Positions 36,040-43,952 of a stretch of 64,000 nucleotides of DNA are shown one piece after another. Origin of the DNA: Hahella sp. Its GTDB lineage: Bacteria; Pseudomonadota; Gammaproteobacteria; Pseudomonadales; Oleiphilaceae. Made by a program: the position numbers and the translations under genes. Where the stretch lies: NCBI GenBank assembly GCA_028280065.1, contig JANQMN010000103.1, positions 1 through 64,000 of the forward strand, written 5' to 3'. The notes under the pieces are model-generated. The model ran no database searches and was not told the origin of the DNA. It saw nothing but the letters and a program-made list of their open reading frames with translations. Positions within the stretch are counted from its first letter, which is position 1, and the number at the start of each line of letters is the position of its first letter.

Positions 36040-36067
36040 ATCATAAAGTAGTCACAGATTATTGCAA
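36040..36067 (-). promoter_or_regulatory. Candidate promoter for the RNA upstream of rtcB
   Basis: On the minus strand, TTGCAA (36062-36067), a 16-bp spacer and TATGAT (36040-36045) form a reasonable sigma-70 promoter. I found no convincing sigma-54 element of the sort RtcR would use. Confidence 0.45.
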
Positions 36068-36319
36068 GAGTGTTTTTAGATTAAAGGTGCATAAACGGGT
36101 GAATTAAAAGAACTGATGGTTGTTTATTTGAATCTCTTGATTATTCCTTATCGGATTAGAATTAGTTTAAGTCAGAGAACTGACGACGGGATTTTCTGTT
36201 AAAACGAAAGATGGTTGAAGTTTAGTTGGGATTCGGCTTTTTCTGGATCTAAGGGATATCCGATATCCGAAACCCGGATTTGAGGAAGCAGTTGTTATAG
36301 TTATGGATACCAACTACAC

Positions 36320-37711
36320 CTAAAACCGCCGAAGATTACTAATTACAGACTCCAACGTATTGTCAAAATGCGTTGCATCTTCAATAAGGACCATTTGCTC
36401 CGATACCAGCATTTCCAATAGTTGCTGACGGTTAAAAGAGCCTGCTTTCGAGCCGTTTCTGTTGACGAAAACCCAGGTGTCCGTGTGTTTCAGTATGGCG
36501 GCGACGCGCAGTTTGGTTTCGACGCCTTGTTCCGTGTAGCGAACCCATGATCCCATTCTAAGGTGGTCTATCTTTTCTGCTAACGCGGCATGGTCGAAGG
36601 AGTGATCGTTTAATATGGAATTCTTGTCATCTAAGTTACCTGCGGTTGTAGGCTGGCCACCTTGAGAATAATCCGCAGGTTGCATTTCGCTGGAATGGGT
36701 CATGTAATTCAACCCAGGTTTTTGTGGTTTCGGTTGCTGACTTAAAGAAGCAGGTTTTTCAGGTTTCCTGCTTGGTTCTGGCGCGGGGTATTGGATTTTT
36801 TTGAGTTCAGGTTCCAGCTTCTTGATCCAATGCTCTGCCTGCCTTTGATCGATGCCGACGGCGGTTAATTGCTCTTCGAGTTGCTGGAGGAAATTACCAC
36901 GGTCATTGTCATGCAGACCTGCAAAGGAAAGTAGTTCGTCCTCCAGGATTGTCGCCCATTCCCAGTCGGCGGAATCCTTGGATGGTTCTTTGTTATAAAT
37001 GAAGAACAAAACATGATTCCAAGTTGTCGCCAGGAAGGTGTTGACTATGCTTGGCAAATTCAATCCGAGAAATTTGTTGCTGATGTGCTGATTCGCTACC
37101 TTTACCGCTTCAGCCTTTTTGGAATCTGCCTGCTCAGCGCTGACTATTCGTTCTTCGATGAGTTTCGCCCGCCGGTCTTCAGCTTTAATAAACAGTTCAA
37201 AATCTGCATAGCAGTTTGTGAAGTCTGATTCACTGTTTTTCCTGGAAAGTGTTTCTATCACCGCACAAATTTTATTGTATAGGGAATCGCGCTGCTTGTT
37301 TGCCGTAGGAGTCCAGGTAACACTAGAGCGCACCAGGCTATTGAGCAGCGCCAATGCATTGGTCGGCGACTGCAGGAAATCTGTTGTCTCAACTGCTACT
37401 CTCAATAAAGGAATGCGAAGATGGGCAAGCAGCCACCGCATTTGCAGGTTTAAGTTCTTTTTAGTGAATAATTCGTCAAACAGTTTTGAAACGGTATGAA
37501 TGTCCGCCGTGGCAATATCGTCAATCGAATCTGGATTTATTTTCAACTGGTTCGCAATGGCGTCTAGCAGTGACTCCGGTTCAGTGGGACCTGCATAAGT
37601 GGCATCTCGTTCGCCAAAATCGTAGGGGGCGAGTTGGGATATCTTATCGATGAGCAGTTGTTGGCTCGCAGATAACTCTTTTTGTCTAGAACTGACCACG
37701 CTGATTACCAT
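36320..37711 (-). CDS. Short DUF1631-like protein
   Basis: A 463-residue soluble protein. Segments such as PSIVNTFLATTWNHVLFFIYN and the C-terminal GSWVRYTEQGVETKLRVAAI with WVFVNRNGSKAGSFNRQQL match the second half of DUF1631 proteins, whose C-terminal part resembles PilZ-like domains. Full-length members are roughly 700-780 residues, so about 250 N-terminal residues seem to be absent. A proline-rich linker (PAPEPSRKPEKPASLSQQ) divides the two visible parts. It may be a natural short form or an old truncation. Role unknown. Confidence 0.65.
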   Translation of the reverse strand: MVISVVSSRQKELSASQQLLIDKISQLAPYDFGERDATYAGPTEPESLLDAIANQLKINPDSIDDIATADIHTVSKLFDELFTKKNLNLQMRWLLAHLRIPLLRVAVETTDFLQSPTNALALLNSLVRSSVTWTPTANKQRDSLYNKICAVIETLSRKNSESDFTNCYADFELFIKAEDRRAKLIEERIVSAEQADSKKAEAVKVANQHISNKFLGLNLPSIVNTFLATTWNHVLFFIYNKEPSKDSADWEWATILEDELLSFAGLHDNDRGNFLQQLEEQLTAVGIDQRQAEHWIKKLEPELKKIQYPAPEPSRKPEKPASLSQQPKPQKPGLNYMTHSSEMQPADYSQGGQPTTAGNLDDKNSILNDHSFDHAALAEKIDHLRMGSWVRYTEQGVETKLRVAAILKHTDTWVFVNRNGSKAGSFNRQQLLEMLVSEQMVLIEDATHFDNTLESVISNLRRF

Positions 37712-38152
37712 CTCATTGCCCTAGGTCCGTGACTTCTGCCGGATAGAAGTTTTTGCCGCTACCAGGGCTTAGTTTTTTCCGATGACTGAATTGTAGTATG
37801 AGAATGTAAAGCTGTTGCGCTGGTTAGATCAATCCTTGCTACTTAAACAGCCGACCACTCTTTAAATCCCAATAGTTCGAGATTTTAAGGGAGTTACCCC
37901 TCAGGTGAAAGGTAATTAGGCGCTCAGGAACTATCCGTTGAAAAGGCTAGGCTCGCCAGGCCTTTTTAAACACCACTAGCCGCCCGAAGGGTTGGGTTCT
38001 ATATTGAATGAATATAGGTAATATTATTTATATTTTGACCTTATAAAGCTCTAATTTAGCGTTAATTAGTAATAATGTAGTAAAATTACGGATATTCCAA
38101 ATTTGCTCCTCTCACTATAATGGCACCATAAACTAACAGAGAGGAAAAAATC
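37712..38152. other. 441-bp intergenic region with a terminator-like hairpin
   Basis: No gene is supported. AAAAGGC (37941-37947) pairs with GCCTTTT (37960-37966) in a U-rich hairpin that could end transcription on either strand, though no gene is seen before it on the plus strand. Further on, the sequence is very A+T-rich and contains the -10 box TATAAT (38116-38121) that probably serves the DUF1127 gene. A short unannotated RNA ending at 37967 is possible. Confidence 0.4.
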
Positions 38153-38302
38153 ATGGCAAAAGTAATAAACAATATTTTCAATCGAACAAAAGCTTGGGAA
38201 GAATACTATCACCTGAGACGTCTGTCAGATCGCATGCTGGAAGACATGGGTATCGAACGTAAAGACCTTAAGAAGTTGCTTAAAGGTGAATCGCTGCGGT
38301 GA
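38153..38302 (+). CDS. DUF1127 (YjiS-like) small protein
   Basis: A 49-residue protein, start ATG at 38153 with GAGAGGAAAAAATC upstream. AWEEYYHLRRLSDRMLEDMG is the DUF1127 motif, followed by a basic C-terminus. Some DUF1127 proteins act in phosphate or carbon regulation, partly by binding RNA, but no role can be assigned here. The TATAAT box lies about 30 bases upstream and a hairpin terminator follows at 38331-38360. Confidence 0.85.
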   Translation: MAKVINNIFNRTKAWEEYYHLRRLSDRMLEDMGIERKDLKKLLKGESLR

Positions 38303-38330
38303 TATCTTCCAAAAGACATCTTACCGACTA

Positions 38331-38360
38331 AAAGCGCAGCCCAATTAAAGGTTGCGCTTT
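38331..38360. terminator. Hairpin between the DUF1127 gene and serB
   Basis: AAAGCGCAGCC pairs with GGTTGCGCTTT (11 bp, one G-U pair on the plus strand) around an 8-base loop. It lies between two convergent genes and can act in both directions. Confidence 0.6.
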
Positions 38361-38382
38361 ATCCCAGCATCCCGCCCCGCCG

Positions 38383-39624
38383 CTAACCCTGAACCAGCAA
38401 TGCCGTATCGCTTTCGCGAAAGCCGAGAAGAAACAAAATACTATCCAATCCCAGATTGGAAATCGCATGCTTTGCCGTTTCTTTGACCATGGGTTTTGCC
38501 CGAAAAGCAATGCCGAGACCCGCCGCGCTGAGCATAGGTAAATCATTTGCTCCGTCTCCCACGGCAATCACCTGTTGTAACTGAATGCCTTCTTTGGCTG
38601 CGATTTCATGGAGTAATTCCGCCTTGCGTTTGCCATCCACGATGGTACCGGTAACCTCACCGGTCACTTTGCCATCCTGTATATCCAGGTTGTTGGCATA
38701 GATATAGTCGATTCCTAACTTGTTTTGTAAGTGGCTGGCAAAATAGGTAAAACCACCTGATAAGATTGCTGTTTTATAGCCCAGCATTTTAAGATTGCGG
38801 ATAAGTTTTTCTGCTCCTTCGGTCATCACCAGGCGCGAGGAAACCCGTTCAAGCACGGCTTCCGGCAGGCCCTTAAGTAATCCGACCCGTTTCTGAAAAC
38901 TCTGCGAAAAGTCCAGTTCCCCCCGCATGGCGCTTTCGGTAATCGCTGCCACCTGATCGCCCACGCCTGCCTCTTTGGCCAGTTCGTCAATCACTTCCGC
39001 TTCGATCAAGGTGGAGTCCATGTCGAAGGCGACAAGACGACGATTGCGGCGAAAGATATCGTCCCGCTGAAAGGCGATGTCGACATTCATTTCATTGGAG
39101 ACTTTTAGGAACTCCACTTTAAGCAGGTCGATATCCTGCGGATTGCCACGAACGGAAAATTCCACGCAGGCTTGGCTATTGGCTGAATCTTCGGATAGCG
39201 CCCTGCGGCTGGAAAGTCGGGAAATATTATCGATATTAAGGCCGTTGGCGGCGGTGATGCCGGAGACGCGGGCGATTTGTGCGGGTGTAATCTGCCGGGC
39301 CAATAGGGTGACGATATAGCGTTCCTTGCCTTTGCCGCGTACCCATTCGTCGTATTCCGCCGCGCTGATGGGTTTAAACTGCACTTCGAGTTTTAGCTCG
39401 TGCATACGGAAGAGCAGTTCCTTAAGGACGGCCGCAGACTCCTGGTTTTCGGGAATACCGACAAGAATGCCCCAGGTCAGATAGTCGTGTATGACGGCCT
39501 GACCGATGTCCAAAATCTCAAGTTGGTACTCGGCCATGATCTGGGTGATCGATGAAGTAAGGCCGGGTTTGTCAAAGCCTGAAACATTGATCAGAAGAAT
39601 TTCTTTCACTTGAGTGCCTGTCAT
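38383..39624 (-). CDS. serB: Phosphoserine phosphatase SerB
   Basis: A 413-residue HAD phosphatase with an N-terminal ACT-like extension (residues 1-180), the long form found in Pseudomonas-like bacteria. Motif I is FDMDSTLIEAEVIDELA; motif III/IV is AVGDGANDLPMLSAAGLGIAF. It makes serine from phosphoserine in the last biosynthetic step. It starts 21 bp after parC ends, so the two are probably cotranscribed. Confidence 0.95.
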   Translation of the reverse strand: MTGTQVKEILLINVSGFDKPGLTSSITQIMAEYQLEILDIGQAVIHDYLTWGILVGIPENQESAAVLKELLFRMHELKLEVQFKPISAAEYDEWVRGKGKERYIVTLLARQITPAQIARVSGITAANGLNIDNISRLSSRRALSEDSANSQACVEFSVRGNPQDIDLLKVEFLKVSNEMNVDIAFQRDDIFRRNRRLVAFDMDSTLIEAEVIDELAKEAGVGDQVAAITESAMRGELDFSQSFQKRVGLLKGLPEAVLERVSSRLVMTEGAEKLIRNLKMLGYKTAILSGGFTYFASHLQNKLGIDYIYANNLDIQDGKVTGEVTGTIVDGKRKAELLHEIAAKEGIQLQQVIAVGDGANDLPMLSAAGLGIAFRAKPMVKETAKHAISNLGLDSILFLLGFRESDTALLVQG

Positions 39625-39645
39625 TGACTAAAGGTTAAACCAAAC

Positions 39646-41916
39646 TCAGTTTTCTGAGCCTTCCGAATCGCTGCTGCCAACGACTTCCAACTTATCGACT
39701 CGCTGCAATCCTCTGGGCAGTTTGTGGCCGCGCCGGCCTCTTTCGCCAAGATAATGGGCGAGATCGTTGAAGCTGAGTTTAAGGAATCGCTTGCCGGCAT
39801 GAATGATTAAGGTATCGGAAGAGCTCATTAGCGTAATGAGCGCCATCCATTCCTCCCGCGACTGCAATCGTCCTGAAGGTATGCTGATGATTTTATTGCC
39901 CTTGCCTTTGGCAAGCTGAGGTAAATCGTTGACCGGGAAGACCAGCATCCGGCCTTCATTGGACACGGCGACAATATGCAGGTTTTGCTTTTTCGGCAGT
40001 ATTACCGGCGGCACGACCTTCGCGCCCTTGGGCAGGCTGATGATTGCCTTGCCTGCCCGGTTTTTTGATTGAAGATCGGCTATTTTACCGACAAATCCAT
40101 AACCGGCATCGCTGGCGAGTAATAGCTGGTCTTTATCGTCTCCCATCACGACATGTTCGAAGACTGCCCCCGCGGGCGGACTGACCCGGCCTGTTAGCGG
40201 CTCGCCTTGACCGCGGGCGGACGGTAATCCGTGAGCGGGTTGACTGTATGTTCTTCCGGTGCTGTCGAGGAAGATAGCATTGAGGTTGCTTCTTCCCAAG
40301 GCCGCGTCCTTAAACGTATCCCCGGATTTATAGTTGAGGCTCGTGGGATCGATGTCATGCCCTTTGGCGGCGCGTATCCAGCCCTTTTCGGATAATACCA
40401 CGGTCACTGGCTCCGAGCTGATAAGATCGGTCTCACTGAAGGCCTGTGATTCCTGCCTTTCGACAATAGGCGATCGACGCTCATCGCCATAGGTATCCAT
40501 ATCCTCTTGAATTTCTTTCTTCACCAACCTGCGCAGCTTGGCGTTGGACCCAAGCAGTTGTTCGAGCTTCTTACGCTCTTTCTCGAGTTGTTCCTGCTCG
40601 GTCTTGATCTTCATCTCTTCCAGGCGCGCCAACTGCCGGAGTCGGGTATTCAGAACCCATTCCGCCTGCACTTCTGTTAGACCGAAACGTTCCATCAACG
40701 CAGGTTTTGGTTTGTCCTCTTTGCGGATGATTGCAATCACTTCATCAATATTGAGAAAGGCGATTAATAAACCTTCCAAAATGTGTAGCCGGTCCAGCAC
40801 CCAGGTTAGTCGATGCTTTAGTCGGCGACGAATAGTTTCTGTGCGGAATTCCAACCATTCGCTCAACAGGGTACGAAGATCCTTCACTGCCGGGCGGCCA
40901 TCAAGACCAATGACATTGAGGTTGACCCGGTAGTTTTTCTCCAAGTCGGTTGTGGCAAATAAATGCCCCATCAAGGCCTCGCTATCGACCCGATTCGAGC
41001 GGGGCACGATGACGAGTCTGGTGGGATTTTCATGGTCGGACTCGTCCCGCAAATCGGCGACCATGGGCAGCTTTCTGGTATTCATCTGCTGGGCAATCTG
41101 TTCCAGAATTTTCGAACCGGATACCTGGTGCGGTAGCTCGGTAATAATGATGTCGCCACCTTCCCGCAAATACTTGCCGCGCATTTTTATCGAGCCGCGC
41201 CCGGTCTGGTAGGTCTTCAACAACTCTTGAGGCGAGGTAACAATTTCCGCACCAGTGGGAAAGTCGGGGCCCGGCATGATTTCCACCAGATCTTCGATAC
41301 CTGCGCCGGGATTTTCTAACAGATGTATCGCAGCTTGTCCTACCTCACGCAAGTTGTGGGGTGGAATATCCGTTGCCATCCCAACGGCGATACCGGTAGT
41401 GCCATTTAAGAGCAAATTCGGTAAACGTGCAGGCAATACAGCCGGTTCTTCAAGGCTACCGTCAAAATTTGGCACCCAATCGACCGTTCCCAATCCGACC
41501 TCCTTCAACAGGACTTCGGCATATTTGGCCAGCTTGGCTTCAGTGTATCGCATGGCGGCGAAAGATTTGGGGTCATCTGCCGAGCCCCAGTTTCCCTGGC
41601 CATCAATAATGGGGTAGCGGTAACTGAAGGACTGGGCCATCAGCACCATGGCTTCATAGCAGGCACTGTCTCCATGGGGGTGAAATTTACCCAGAACATC
41701 ACCGACTGTACGCGCGGACTTCTTGTGTTTTGCCGCGGCATTGAGTCCGAGTTCCGACATGGCGTAGATAATGCGCCGTTGGACCGGCTTCAGCCCGTCT
41801 CCAATATGTGGTAGTGCGCGGTCCAAAATGACATACATGGAGTAATCAAGATAAGCTTTCTCGGTATACTCCCGCAAAGGCAGTCTTTCGATACCTTCTT
41901 CAAACAGGTTGCTCAT
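39646..41916 (-). CDS. parC: DNA topoisomerase IV subunit A
   Basis: A 756-residue type IIA topoisomerase subunit of normal length. The catalytic tyrosine is in [15 protein letters not shown], and the quinolone-resistance region reads [20 protein letters not shown], with the usual serine and glutamate positions present in wild-type form. The C-terminal part has the GyrA-like beta-pinwheel blades. It works with ParE, which is not nearby, to decatenate daughter chromosomes. It leads the parC-serB pair. Confidence 0.97.
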   Translation of the reverse strand: MSNLFEEGIERLPLREYTEKAYLDYSMYVILDRALPHIGDGLKPVQRRIIYAMSELGLNAAAKHKKSARTVGDVLGKFHPHGDSACYEAMVLMAQSFSYRYPIIDGQGNWGSADDPKSFAAMRYTEAKLAKYAEVLLKEVGLGTVDWVPNFDGSLEEPAVLPARLPNLLLNGTTGIAVGMATDIPPHNLREVGQAAIHLLENPGAGIEDLVEIMPGPDFPTGAEIVTSPQELLKTYQTGRGSIKMRGKYLREGGDIIITELPHQVSGSKILEQIAQQMNTRKLPMVADLRDESDHENPTRLVIVPRSNRVDSEALMGHLFATTDLEKNYRVNLNVIGLDGRPAVKDLRTLLSEWLEFRTETIRRRLKHRLTWVLDRLHILEGLLIAFLNIDEVIAIIRKEDKPKPALMERFGLTEVQAEWVLNTRLRQLARLEEMKIKTEQEQLEKERKKLEQLLGSNAKLRRLVKKEIQEDMDTYGDERRSPIVERQESQAFSETDLISSEPVTVVLSEKGWIRAAKGHDIDPTSLNYKSGDTFKDAALGRSNLNAIFLDSTGRTYSQPAHGLPSARGQGEPLTGRVSPPAGAVFEHVVMGDDKDQLLLASDAGYGFVGKIADLQSKNRAGKAIISLPKGAKVVPPVILPKKQNLHIVAVSNEGRMLVFPVNDLPQLAKGKGNKIISIPSGRLQSREEWMALITLMSSSDTLIIHAGKRFLKLSFNDLAHYLGERGRRGHKLPRGLQRVDKLEVVGSSDSEGSEN

Positions 41917-42170
41917 AGTAAAGTGATTTTCTTCTTTTTAGACAGATGTTGCGTTGCTGATAGGTCGCTCGGAAACCATGCCCCGGAAGGTTTTCGAGAA
42001 CCTGTACTCTACGCAAGCTGGCATGGAATATAAAGCATTGATTGCCTCTAGCAGACTACGTAGGCCTTTGTAGGAGATGGGTACATTAGCGTAGTGGCAT
42101 GTACTAATTTTACTCAAATTGGCAGATTGTTATTATGCGCCCCGTATTTACTTAGGAGGTCCAACGAACT

Positions 42171-42437
42171 GTGAGCAATTCTAGTAATCAAGTTAAATTC
42201 CCGCCTGTCCAAGTTAAATCCGCCATTATTCCCATGATTATCAGTGCAGCTATTCTAATGATGGCAATTGATTACTCGATTACCGGCAGTTGGCATTCAG
42301 CTCCCTATTACATCGCTTTCAGTTTCCTTATCTTCATTGTTGTCCGTCTTTTTAAAGCGCACCGAAACAAACAAGATTCAGACACCTACTCCGAAAAAGC
42401 TCCCGTTTCAGTCAACAACGATATCGTTGATTTTTAA
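42171..42437 (+). CDS. Small membrane protein
   Basis: An 88-residue protein with two hydrophobic helices (about 17-34 and 44-62) and a polar acidic tail. The start is GTG at 42171, with a near-perfect TTAGGAGGTCC site upstream. I do not recognise the family. It stands alone between parC and a 430-bp gap. Confidence 0.6.
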   Translation: MSNSSNQVKFPPVQVKSAIIPMIISAAILMMAIDYSITGSWHSAPYYIAFSFLIFIVVRLFKAHRNKQDSDTYSEKAPVSVNNDIVDF

Positions 42438-42869
42438 AAATTGGCTGTCGCCGATCGCCGACACTCTCAACTTACTATTTGCCAAAGATACCGCTTCTGC
42501 TGAGTTTGTATCCATATAGATTGGACACTTCCCGAATACCATGGAACAGCAGGGTAAAGGTAAACTCTTCTGCATAATCTCTTAGCCGGCCGGGGTTGAA
42601 CCTTCAATCTGTAACTTGCAAAATTCTGATGTGATTATTGTGACAGGTAATACCTATTGCCAGCGCTAAGCAGGTTGCATATGATGCGCGCAGGTCAACA
42701 GTTCACCTAGGCGTCGCCATCTGCTTATCAGAAACGCTAAACCTGGATGAGGCATGTGTGCAAAAGTCTCAAAAAGCTAAGTAAGTATGGTTCACTGAAT
42801 GTGCACCCTGCTTCAAGGGCGACCGAAGCAAGCCTTGCGGCCATGTGCACCCTAATTCAGGGGAACACC
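42438..42869. other. 432-bp region with a tandem repeat before the DUF2087 gene
   Basis: No gene is supported in most of this stretch. At its end two copies of a 21-base sequence lie 44 bases apart (42799-42819 and 42843-42863). Both read ATGTGCACCCT, two variable bases, then TTCA(A/G)GGG, and each contains a CCCT/AGGG dyad. The second copy overlaps the ribosome-binding site of the next gene, so the repeats could be an operator or an RNA site controlling its translation. Confidence 0.5.
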
Positions 42870-43388
42870 ATGTCAAGAACACCGGTTTCATTTGAGATCG
42901 CCGATCTCAGTCAATTTGCCAAGAACCTTTCCCGTCAATGGCCTGTGGAAAAACCCAGTCATTTGACCCTGCTCAATCTGCTGTCGAAAGCTGCAGGCTT
43001 TCAGAATTACCAACATTTGCTTAGCAAACAAACAGTGGCCGAACATCCTTCTGAAAAGCTGGACAAAAAGACAACTCGCTGGCTGCGATTGTTTAATGAT
43101 ATTGGGCAGCCTGTCAGGTGGCCCACTAAACATCTTGATCAAAGGGCAATTCTTTGGGTTGTCGGTGCTCAGTTGCCGGAATTTAAAAAATGGTCTGAAA
43201 AGCAAATCAATGCCTTTATTAAAGCCAGGATTGCCTTCGCCGATTATGCCATAGTGCGGCGTGAGCTAATATCCATGGAATTATTAGGAAGAACCGCAGA
43301 CGGCAGTAATTACTGGTCCGAATCCTTCCAGTATCCTGATGAGTTTAAAGAACTGCTCGGCCAGGTACATAGCCGATTGAAGCCCTGA
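42870..43388 (+). CDS. DUF2087 domain protein
   Basis: A 172-residue protein. The N-terminal half has SHLTLLNLLSKAAGFQNYQHL, a pattern seen in proteins that pair this region with DUF2087. The C-terminal half is DUF2087, with PVRWPTKHLDQRAILW, FADYAIVRRELISMELLGR and DGSNYW; this fold may bind nucleic acid and is often fused to HTH regulators. I chose ATG 42870, preceded by GGGGA; an in-frame start 41 codons earlier would run through the repeats. Function unknown, regulatory role inferred. Confidence 0.75.
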   Translation: MSRTPVSFEIADLSQFAKNLSRQWPVEKPSHLTLLNLLSKAAGFQNYQHLLSKQTVAEHPSEKLDKKTTRWLRLFNDIGQPVRWPTKHLDQRAILWVVGAQLPEFKKWSEKQINAFIKARIAFADYAIVRRELISMELLGRTADGSNYWSESFQYPDEFKELLGQVHSRLKP

Positions 43389-43420
43389 TTTGCAGATCCG
43401 CTGATTGAGTAAAGGGGGCA

Positions 43421-43450
43421 CTCTCCATTTGCGGCACCGCAGATGGAGAG
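43421..43450. terminator. Long hairpin between convergent genes
   Basis: CTCTCCATTTGCGG pairs with CCGCAGATGGAGAG (14 bp, one wobble) around a two-base loop. It lies between the DUF2087 gene and ytoQ, which face each other. A clear T-tract is absent. Confidence 0.55.
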
Positions 43451-43485
43451 ATTTCGCATGGCATAAGTAAAGTGCGATCTAGGGT

Positions 43486-43926
43486 TTAGGCAGTGGTGAC
43501 ATGCTTAAGAATTTCCGCCACCTGTTCGGTAGTTTGTGCCCAGGCCATGGCAGCAGCATCGACTTCCTTGAGTGCATGCACTAAAGATTCGTCGTGCAAC
43601 GTAATATAGGGAGTGCCTGTTGCCGCAAGATACCCTGCATCAAAGGCGGCATTCCACTGTTTGTATTTGTCTCCGAATCGCACCACGGCGATATCGCACT
43701 GTTGAATTAGATTCTGAATTCGGATGCTGTTGACCTTTGCACTCTTATGATCGCGCCAAAACGAATGTTGCTCCGTACCCAAGTGGTCACCGGCCGCATC
43801 ACTAACGGCATGATCAACAACGGCAGAAGTAAATTCGATTGGTAGCGCCATTTGCTCACAGGCGCCAACGATCGCGCCACGCCAATCAGTATGAATTTCG
43901 CCGGAGAGGTAAACAGTCCAAATCAT
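43486..43926 (-). CDS. ytoQ: YtoQ family protein
   Basis: A 146-residue protein with MIWTVYLSGEIHTDWRGAI at the start and QQCDIAVVRFGDKYKQWNAAFDAGYLAA, the marks of the YtoQ family, related to nucleoside deoxyribosyltransferase folds. I prefer ATG 43926, with GGAG nine bases upstream, to an in-frame ATG at 43941. No function is established. Confidence 0.85.
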   Translation of the reverse strand: MIWTVYLSGEIHTDWRGAIVGACEQMALPIEFTSAVVDHAVSDAAGDHLGTEQHSFWRDHKSAKVNSIRIQNLIQQCDIAVVRFGDKYKQWNAAFDAGYLAATGTPYITLHDESLVHALKEVDAAAMAWAQTTEQVAEILKHVTTA

Positions 43927-43952
43927 CGCATCAGTCTCCATTTAACTTGGTG

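Larger units (their letters stand above)
35656..36319. other. 664-bp noncoding region upstream of rtcB
   Basis: No protein gene is supported. Going upstream from the rtcB start the region holds a perfect 8-bp palindrome at 35696-35714, a CACCC/GGGTG hairpin at 35740-35755, a 10-base inverted repeat (35788-35797 with 35885-35894) that encloses an intrinsic terminator, a second hairpin at 35900-35927 and a sigma-70-like promoter at 36040-36067. All of these can be read as parts of an RNA made from the minus strand or of the rtcB leader. The rest up to 36319 is A+T-rich, with a GGATATCCGATATCC palindrome at 36254-36268. Confidence 0.6.

Noticed and set aside
35656..36067. Y RNA (YrlA-like) or tRNA-like RNA upstream of rtcB
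   Set aside because: No T-arm/acceptor-like module or CCA end can be folded from the sequence; the RNA is reported only as an unassigned candidate.
35656..36067. Sigma-54 promoter controlled by RtcR
   Set aside because: I found no convincing GG-N10-GC element on the minus strand, and no rtcR gene is present.
37880..37995. Glycine-riboswitch-like fragments (CTCAGGTGAAAGG and CCCGAAGGG)
   Set aside because: The two fragments are in the wrong order and distance, the paired stems are missing, and no glycine gene follows.
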